From Thermoanaerobaculia bacterium (lineage in GTDB: Bacteria; Acidobacteriota; Thermoanaerobaculia; Multivoradales; UBA5704), in contig JAICSG010000098.1 of the NCBI GenBank assembly GCA_025937035.1, forward strand, positions 1 to 9,563: a stretch of 9,563 nt of DNA. The letters are read 5' to 3'. The first letter of the stretch is position 1. Each line of letters begins with the position of its first letter. Made by a program: the position numbers and the translations under genes. A model generated the notes under the pieces. The model made no database searches, had not been told where the DNA came from, and saw nothing but the letters and a program-made list of their open reading frames with translations. Positions 5,773-9,563 of the stretch are shown here, piece after piece.

Positions 5773-5778
5773 TATACT
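5773..5778 (+). promoter_or_regulatory. -10 element TATACT for the rfbB operon (near-leaderless)
   Basis: GCTATACTT places TATACT at 5773-5778, nine bases before the rfbB ATG at 5788. The expected transcription start is within about three bases of the ATG. There is no Shine-Dalgarno sequence before rfbB. This is the third example of the GCTA(G/T)ACT pattern in the window, and the best match to the sigma-70 consensus. Confidence 0.55.
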
Positions 5779-5787
5779 TCCCGCCCC

Positions 5788-6897
5788 ATGGAAACGATCC
5801 TAGTCACCGGCGGCGCCGGTTTCATTGGCTGCAACTTCGTGCGGCTCGTCCTCGCCGAGACGGACGCCCGCGTGGTGGTGCTCGACAAGCTCACCTACGC
5901 CGGCAGCCTGGAGAACCTCGGGGACGTGCTGGACGACCCCCGCCTCGAGTTCGTCGAGGGGGACATCGCCGACCGCCGGACGGTGCGCCGGCTGTACGCC
6001 GAGCGGCGGCCCACGGCGGTGGTCAACTTCGCCGCCGAGAGCCACGTCGACCGCTCGATCGACGACGCCAGCGCCTTCATCCAGACCAACGTCGTGGGCG
6101 CCTTCGAGATGCTGGAGGCGGTCCGCCATCACCTCGCGGCGGCCGGCGAGGAGGAGCGGCGGGCCTTCCGCTTCCTCCACGTCTCCACCGACGAGGTCTA
6201 CGGCAGCCTGGGCCCCACCGGCGCGTTCTCCGAGACCACCCCGTACGCCCCCAACTCCCCCTACTCGGCCTCCAAGGCGGGGGCGGACCACCTGGTGCGG
6301 GCCTATCACGAGACCTACGGCCTGCCGGCCCTGCTCACCAACTGCTCCAACAACTACGGCCCCTACCAGTTCCCCGAGAAGCTGATCCCGCTGATGATCC
6401 TCAACGCCCTCGACGGCCGGCCGCTGCCGATCTACGGCGACGGCGGCAACGTCCGCGACTGGATCCACGTCGAGGACCACTGCCGCGGCGTGCTGGAGGT
6501 GCTGCGGCGCGGGCGGCCGGGCGAGCGCTACAACCTGGGCGGGCGGAGCGAGCGGACCAACCTGCAGATCGTCGACGCCATCTGCGATGCCCTGGAGGGC
6601 GAGCGGCCGGCGGCGGGCAACCCCGCGCTCGCCGGCCGGGGCATCGGCTCCTACCGGGAGCTCAAGACCTTCGTCGCCGACCGTCCCGGCCACGACCGCC
6701 GCTACGCCATCGACGATGCCAAGATCCGGAGCGAGCTCGGCTGGGAGCCGCGGCAGAGCTTCGAGGAAGGGCTGCGCGCCACCGTGCGCTGGTATCTCGG
6801 CCATCGCGCCTGGTGCGAGGCCGTACAGTCGGGCCGCTACAGCCGCGAACGGCTCGGCCTGGGAACCAAAAGGGAAAGCGAGGCAGAGGCGCGATGA
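5788..6897 (+). CDS. rfbB: dTDP-glucose 4,6-dehydratase
   Basis: A 369-residue extended short-chain dehydrogenase that converts dTDP-glucose to dTDP-4-keto-6-deoxyglucose, the entry step for dTDP-rhamnose and other deoxysugars. The NAD-binding loop TGGAGFIG is at 7-14, followed by the family signature LDKLTYAGSLENL (32-44). NFAAESHVDRSI (80-91) and the catalytic STDEVYGS (133-140, with the Thr-Asp-Glu triad at 134-136) come next. The YxxxK pair is in YSASKAGADHL (159-169). NNYGPYQFPEKLIPL (188-201) and GNVRDWIHVEDHC (220-232) are substrate-side motifs that separate this enzyme from general epimerases. Length is slightly above the usual 330-360. The start at 5788 coincides with the nucleotide-binding strand; the frame runs open far upstream, but that overlaps uppP and is not coding. 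Its TGA overlaps the rfbC ATG (ATGA), so the two are coupled. Confidence 0.96.
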   Translation: METILVTGGAGFIGCNFVRLVLAETDARVVVLDKLTYAGSLENLGDVLDDPRLEFVEGDIADRRTVRRLYAERRPTAVVNFAAESHVDRSIDDASAFIQTNVVGAFEMLEAVRHHLAAAGEEERRAFRFLHVSTDEVYGSLGPTGAFSETTPYAPNSPYSASKAGADHLVRAYHETYGLPALLTNCSNNYGPYQFPEKLIPLMILNALDGRPLPIYGDGGNVRDWIHVEDHCRGVLEVLRRGRPGERYNLGGRSERTNLQIVDAICDALEGERPAAGNPALAGRGIGSYRELKTFVADRPGHDRRYAIDDAKIRSELGWEPRQSFEEGLRATVRWYLGHRAWCEAVQSGRYSRERLGLGTKRESEAEAR

Positions 6898-7442
6898 AAT
6901 TCCTTCCATTGGCCATCCCGGAGGTGGTGCTGGTCGAGCCGGACGTCTACCGGGACGACCGCGGCTTCTTCCTGGAGACCTACCAGAAACGGAAGTACGG
7001 AGAGGCGGGCCTCCCCGAGGAGTTCGTCCAGGACAACCACTCCTTCTCCATCCGCGGGACCCTGCGGGGAATGCACTCCCAGGTCCGCAATCCCCAAGGG
7101 AAGCTGCTCCGCGTGGTGGCGGGCGAGATCTTCGACGTGGCGGTGGACATCCGGCCGGGCTCCCCCACCTTTGGCAAGTGGGTGGGCGAGGTTCTCTCCG
7201 CAGAGAACTTCCGCCAGCTCTGGGTGCCGCCGGGCTTCGCCCACGGCTTCTGCGTGATGTCCGAATCCGCGCACGTCCTCTACAAATGCACCACGTTCTA
7301 TGAGAAGGACGACGAGATCGCCCTCCTCTGGAACGACCCGGAAGTCGGCATCGCCTGGCCGACCGGGACGCCGCTGCTGAGCCCGCGGGATCTGGCGGCG
7401 CCCAAGCTGGCGGAAATCGTGCATAAGCTCACGTCACAATGA
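6894..7442 (+). CDS. rfbC: dTDP-4-dehydrorhamnose 3,5-epimerase
   Basis: A 182-residue cupin-fold epimerase acting on the product of the preceding gene, giving dTDP-4-keto-L-rhamnose. DDRGFFLETY (21-30), VQDNHSFS (45-52), RGTLRGMHSQ (54-63, catalytic base H61), GKLLRVVAGEIFDVAVDIR (69-87), SPTFGKW (90-96), VPPGFAHGF (111-119), YK (130-131; Y130 is the likely catalytic Tyr) and WNDPE (146-150) appear in the family order. The residue after the catalytic His is Ser, where many homologues have Tyr or Phe. Length is typical. The start is the ATG overlapping the rfbB stop. No rfbA (thymidylyltransferase) or rfbD (reductase) lies in the window, so the pathway is completed elsewhere or leads to another 6-deoxysugar. 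Confidence 0.96.
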   Translation: MKFLPLAIPEVVLVEPDVYRDDRGFFLETYQKRKYGEAGLPEEFVQDNHSFSIRGTLRGMHSQVRNPQGKLLRVVAGEIFDVAVDIRPGSPTFGKWVGEVLSAENFRQLWVPPGFAHGFCVMSESAHVLYKCTTFYEKDDEIALLWNDPEVGIAWPTGTPLLSPRDLAAPKLAEIVHKLTSQ

Positions 7443-9070
7443 GGAAAAACACCTCGGAATCCACGACAGGCACCGGCCCTCTCCCGGCGTCCGCCGGGCT
7501 GATCGACACCACCATGAACGGGGATCTCTTCTCGGCGCGCGACCTCCAGCAAATGGCTGGGTTAGGGATAGCGCCCGAGGAGGCGGCCCGGCAGGTGGAG
7601 CTCTTCCGCAATCCGCCGCCGTATACCCGCGTGCTGCGCCCCTGCCGCCCCGGCGACGGCATCCGCTCGCTCTCTTTGGCCGATTACGACGAGCTTCTCG
7701 GCCATTTCGACGCGGCGGCCCGCCGGGGGCGGACGGCCAAATTCGTCCCCGCCTCCGGGGCGGCGACCCGGATGTTCAAGGACCTGCTGGCCTTCCTGGC
7801 CAGCCCGCCCGGCGCCGAGCCCTCCGCGCCGGTGCGCGCGTTCTTCGAGAACCTCCCCCGCTTCGCCTTCTACGAGAGCCTGGCGGCGGCCCTGGGCGCC
7901 AACGGCATCGACCTCGACGAGGCGGTGCGCAACGGCGACTGGCGGACCGTGCTCCGGTACCTGCTGGAGAAGCCCGGCCTCGGCTACGCCGACCTTCCCA
8001 AGGGGGTGCTCCCCTTCCACCGCTATCCGGAAGGGCCGCGCACGCCCTTCGAGGAGCACTTGGTGGAGGCGGCGGACATCGATCGCGACGAGGATGGCCT
8101 CTGCCTCCTCCACTTCACGGTCTCGCCCGAGCACCAGGACGAGCTCGAGCGCCTGCTCGACCGCGTGCGCCCGGCCCTGGAGGAGCGGTTCGATTGCCGC
8201 TTCGAGGTCTCCTTCTCCGCCCAGCGGCACTCGACGGACACCCTGGCGGTCGATCTCCTGAACCGGCCCTTCCGCACCGAGGACGGCGCCCTCCTCTTCC
8301 ACCCCGGCGGCCACGGCGCGCTGATCGACAACCTCAACGAGCTCGGCCGCGACGGCTGGGACATCGTCCGGCTGAGGAACATCGACAACGTCGTCCCGGA
8401 CGACCGCAAGCCGGTGGTCCACCTCTGGAAGCGCCTCCTGGGCGGCTGCCTGCTGGTGGTGCGGGAGGCGGCCTTCGTCCACCTCGACCGGCTGGAGGCG
8501 CTGGACGGCGCGCGGGGCGAGCAGGCCGAGACCGTGCTGCGCGAGGCGGGCGACTTCCTGGAAAAAGAGCTCTGCCGGCCGCTGCCGGAGGGGTTCGCCC
8601 AGGCCGATTCCGACGAAAGGCAGCGCTTCCTGATGGACGCCCTCGACCGCCCCATCCGCGTTTGTGGAGTGGTGCGCAACCAGGGCGAGCCGGGCGGCGG
8701 CCCCTTCTGGGTCGAGTCCCCCTCGGGCGGAATCTCACCGCAGATCGTCGAGACCTCGCAGATCGATCCCAAAAACCCCGAGCAGCAGGAGGCGCTCAAG
8801 GCCTCGACCCACTTCAACCCGGTGGACATCGTCTGCGGCCTGCGCGACCGCCTCGGCCACCGCTACGACCTCCACCATTACGTCGACCCCTCGACCGTCT
8901 TCATCGCCGAGAAGTCATACGAGGGGCGCCCCCTCAAGGCCCTGGAGCGCCCCGGCCTCTGGAACGGCGCCATGGCGGGCTGGAACACGGTCTTCGTCGA
9001 GGTGCCGGACGCCACCTTCGCGCCGGTGAAGACGGTGCTGGACCTGCTGCGGCCCGAGCACCAGACTTAA
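7439..9070 (+). CDS. DUF4301 family protein, possible sugar nucleotidyltransferase
   Basis: A 543-residue protein of the DUF4301 family. Hallmarks are KFVPASGAATRMFKDL (101-116), LPFHRYPEG (191-199), FHPGGHGALIDNLNEL (287-302), NIDNVVPDDRK (314-324), NPVDIVCGLRD (460-470) and the end WNTVFVEVPDATFAPVKTV (515-533). The function is not established. By inspection, the SGAATRM loop, PGGHGALIDNL and NIDN resemble the nucleotide-binding loop, PPGGHGD-type loop and metal-binding NxDN/VDN of UDP-sugar pyrophosphorylases; that is my inference. No signal peptide or membrane segment is seen, so it is cytoplasmic. Start choice: the ATG at 7439 overlaps the rfbC stop (ATGA) like the previous junction, but family homology starts near residue 29, and an ATG at 7514 would give a 518-residue protein. 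Neither has a clear Shine-Dalgarno site. As third gene of the rfb operon it probably works in nucleotide-sugar metabolism. Confidence 0.85.
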   Translation: MRKNTSESTTGTGPLPASAGLIDTTMNGDLFSARDLQQMAGLGIAPEEAARQVELFRNPPPYTRVLRPCRPGDGIRSLSLADYDELLGHFDAAARRGRTAKFVPASGAATRMFKDLLAFLASPPGAEPSAPVRAFFENLPRFAFYESLAAALGANGIDLDEAVRNGDWRTVLRYLLEKPGLGYADLPKGVLPFHRYPEGPRTPFEEHLVEAADIDRDEDGLCLLHFTVSPEHQDELERLLDRVRPALEERFDCRFEVSFSAQRHSTDTLAVDLLNRPFRTEDGALLFHPGGHGALIDNLNELGRDGWDIVRLRNIDNVVPDDRKPVVHLWKRLLGGCLLVVREAAFVHLDRLEALDGARGEQAETVLREAGDFLEKELCRPLPEGFAQADSDERQRFLMDALDRPIRVCGVVRNQGEPGGGPFWVESPSGGISPQIVETSQIDPKNPEQQEALKASTHFNPVDIVCGLRDRLGHRYDLHHYVDPSTVFIAEKSYEGRPLKALERPGLWNGAMAGWNTVFVEVPDATFAPVKTVLDLLRPEHQT

Positions 9071-9084
9071 GAGTACCGAGAATA

Positions 9085-9121
9085 CCCAAAGCTGGCGCCG
9101 GCAATTCCGGTCAGATTTGGG
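9085..9121 (+). terminator. Imperfect hairpin after the rfb operon
   Basis: CCCAAA (9085-9090) pairs with TTTGGG (9116-9121), and CCGG (9098-9101) with CCGG (9107-9110), with CT/AG pairs and an internal mismatch between. It starts 15 bases after the TAA of the DUF4301 gene. No T run follows, so it is a possible but non-canonical 3' end. Confidence 0.4.
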
Positions 9122-9300
9122 CGGGGAGGCACTGGAGGGCTTCGGAAAGGGCGTCAGAGCGGGGGACGCGGAGAACGGGTGATTTTTCCAGACTCTTCTA
9201 TGTCGAATTAGAGCGTGAGGCCCGGCCGGGGCACTTGCAATCGCGCGGAGGTCATAGGAACATACACCCTGGTTCCATCAGATAACGCATCTCATTATAG

Positions 9301-9307
9301 GGGGGTG
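9301..9307 (+). promoter_or_regulatory. Ribosome-binding site of the RiPP precursor gene
   Basis: GGGGGTG at 9301-9307 differs from the ideal GGAGGTG by one base and ends five bases before the ATG at 9313. It supports the reality of this short gene and its start. The 242 bases between the DUF4301 gene and this ATG hold the hairpin at 9085-9121 and a weak GCGTC/GACGC stem at 9151-9169. No gene and no convincing promoter are seen there. Confidence 0.6.
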
Positions 9308-9312
9308 TCGAA

Positions 9313-9534
9313 ATGAAGAAGCAGACGAAGCGGCTCACGCTCCATCGGGAGACTCTACGCCATCTCAGTTACTTTGCGGGTGTCGTAGGAGGAACAGCGG
9401 CGGAGACCAGTCTCGGCTGCAAGGTGCCAACAGGTTGTGACTGCGAAAGCCAGGATGCCGGCTGCACCCTGCCCGCGACTGCTGCCGCAGGTACCTGCGC
9501 GTGCAGCGTAACGTGCTTAACCAACTGCTGCTGA
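9313..9534 (+). CDS. Cysteine-rich RiPP precursor peptide (lanthipeptide-like leader)
   Basis: A 73-residue peptide with a two-part build. Residues 1-27 form a basic, amphipathic leader: KRLTLHRETLRHLSYFAG followed by VVGG. The K.L.L..ETLR.L pattern is shared with leaders annotated as class I lanthipeptide-type in Bacteroidota and other phyla, and GG (26-27) is the usual protease or exporter cleavage site. The predicted core (28-73) has nine cysteines (36, 42, 44, 51, 62, 64, 68, 72, 73) and eleven Ser/Thr. It ends in a dense TCACSVTCLTNCC segment, suitable for thioether rings or disulfides. It has no hydrophobic signal peptide. Codons such as TTA, CTA, AGT and GTA are unlike the GC-ending codons of its neighbours. 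The ribosome-binding site fits well. No modification enzyme is in the window, so the class (lanthipeptide, radical-SAM thioether or heterocycle) is open. Confidence 0.78.
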   Translation: MKKQTKRLTLHRETLRHLSYFAGVVGGTAAETSLGCKVPTGCDCESQDAGCTLPATAAAGTCACSVTCLTNCC

Positions 9535-9563
9535 GGAAGTTGGCTTTGCCAGAGCGGGACGAT

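Noticed and set aside
5044..5787. Upstream extension of the rfbB reading frame
   Set aside because: It is antisense to uppP and has no domain. The NAD-binding strand starts at the ATG at 5788.
5800..6909. Minus-strand ORF opposite rfbB
   Set aside because: It has low-complexity Val/Gly/Ala/Asp content typical of antisense frames in GC-rich genes, and no start signal or domain.
7562..8482. Minus-strand ORF opposite the DUF4301 gene
   Set aside because: It mirrors codon bias of the plus-strand gene and carries no recognisable motif.
9151..9169. GCGTC/GACGC stem as a terminator for the rfb operon
   Set aside because: The stem is only five pairs with a nine-base loop, and the nearest T run lies about 14 bases further on.
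8194..9285. Plus-strand overlapping ORF (363 codons) reaching into the intergenic region
   Set aside because: It is an Arg/Pro/Gly-rich out-of-frame translation of the DUF4301 gene, and its tail past 9070 has no features.
1..9563. CRISPR arrays, tRNA or rRNA genes, transposase genes or insertion-sequence ends
   Set aside because: I saw no regularly spaced repeats, no cloverleaf-like or rRNA sequence, and no transposase-like reading frame on either strand.

Overview
The window is GC-rich DNA from a bacterium, with genes packed on both strands. UppP, dTDP-sugar enzymes, a signal-peptide-bearing chalcone-isomerase-like protein and an ECF sigma factor cluster point to a Gram-negative, didermic organism. 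A member of Acidobacteriota (Thermoanaerobaculia-like) or a related high-GC phylum is my best guess. It rests on gene content and leader style only; there is no rRNA or other marker here to place it.

Layout from left to right. (1) Positions 1-230 hold the C-terminal tail of a protein that looks like the extracytoplasmic end of a multi-pass glycosyltransferase-like membrane protein. (2) 277-1158 (+) encodes a BtuF-like corrinoid-binding protein without a signal peptide, probably read from a leaderless transcript. (3) 1159-1300 is a hairpin-dense intergenic stretch ending in an intrinsic terminator. (4) 4034 down to 1301 (-) is a three-gene operon: an ECF sigma factor, a small membrane protein in the anti-sigma position, and a large membrane protein with a bactofilin-like beta-helical repeat domain. 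(5) 4143-4703 (+), divergent from the sigma factor, encodes a secreted chalcone-isomerase-like protein. (6) 4733-4765 is a bidirectional terminator between converging genes. (7) 5664 down to 4852 (-) is uppP, starting at TTG. (8) 5788-9070 (+) is a tightly coupled operon, rfbB-rfbC-DUF4301, with ATGA overlaps at both junctions. (9) 9313-9534 (+) encodes a 73-residue cysteine-rich peptide whose leader and GG site mark it as a RiPP (ribosomally made, post-translationally modified peptide) precursor. Any maturation genes would lie beyond the right edge.

Functional picture. uppP recycles the undecaprenyl carrier, rfbB/rfbC make dTDP-sugar intermediates, and the truncated first gene may use lipid-linked sugars, so much of the window concerns envelope glycan synthesis. 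The sigma operon looks like an envelope-sensing or envelope-building module. The DUF4301 protein has motifs reminiscent of UDP-sugar pyrophosphorylases and may supply a nucleotide-sugar step in the rfb operon; no rfbA or rfbD lies in the window. The most novel item is the cysteine-rich RiPP precursor at the right end. Its region has codon use and composition unlike its neighbours.

Three plus-strand genes share a GCTA(G/T)ACT element just upstream. In two of them it is so close to the start codon that the mRNA should be leaderless.
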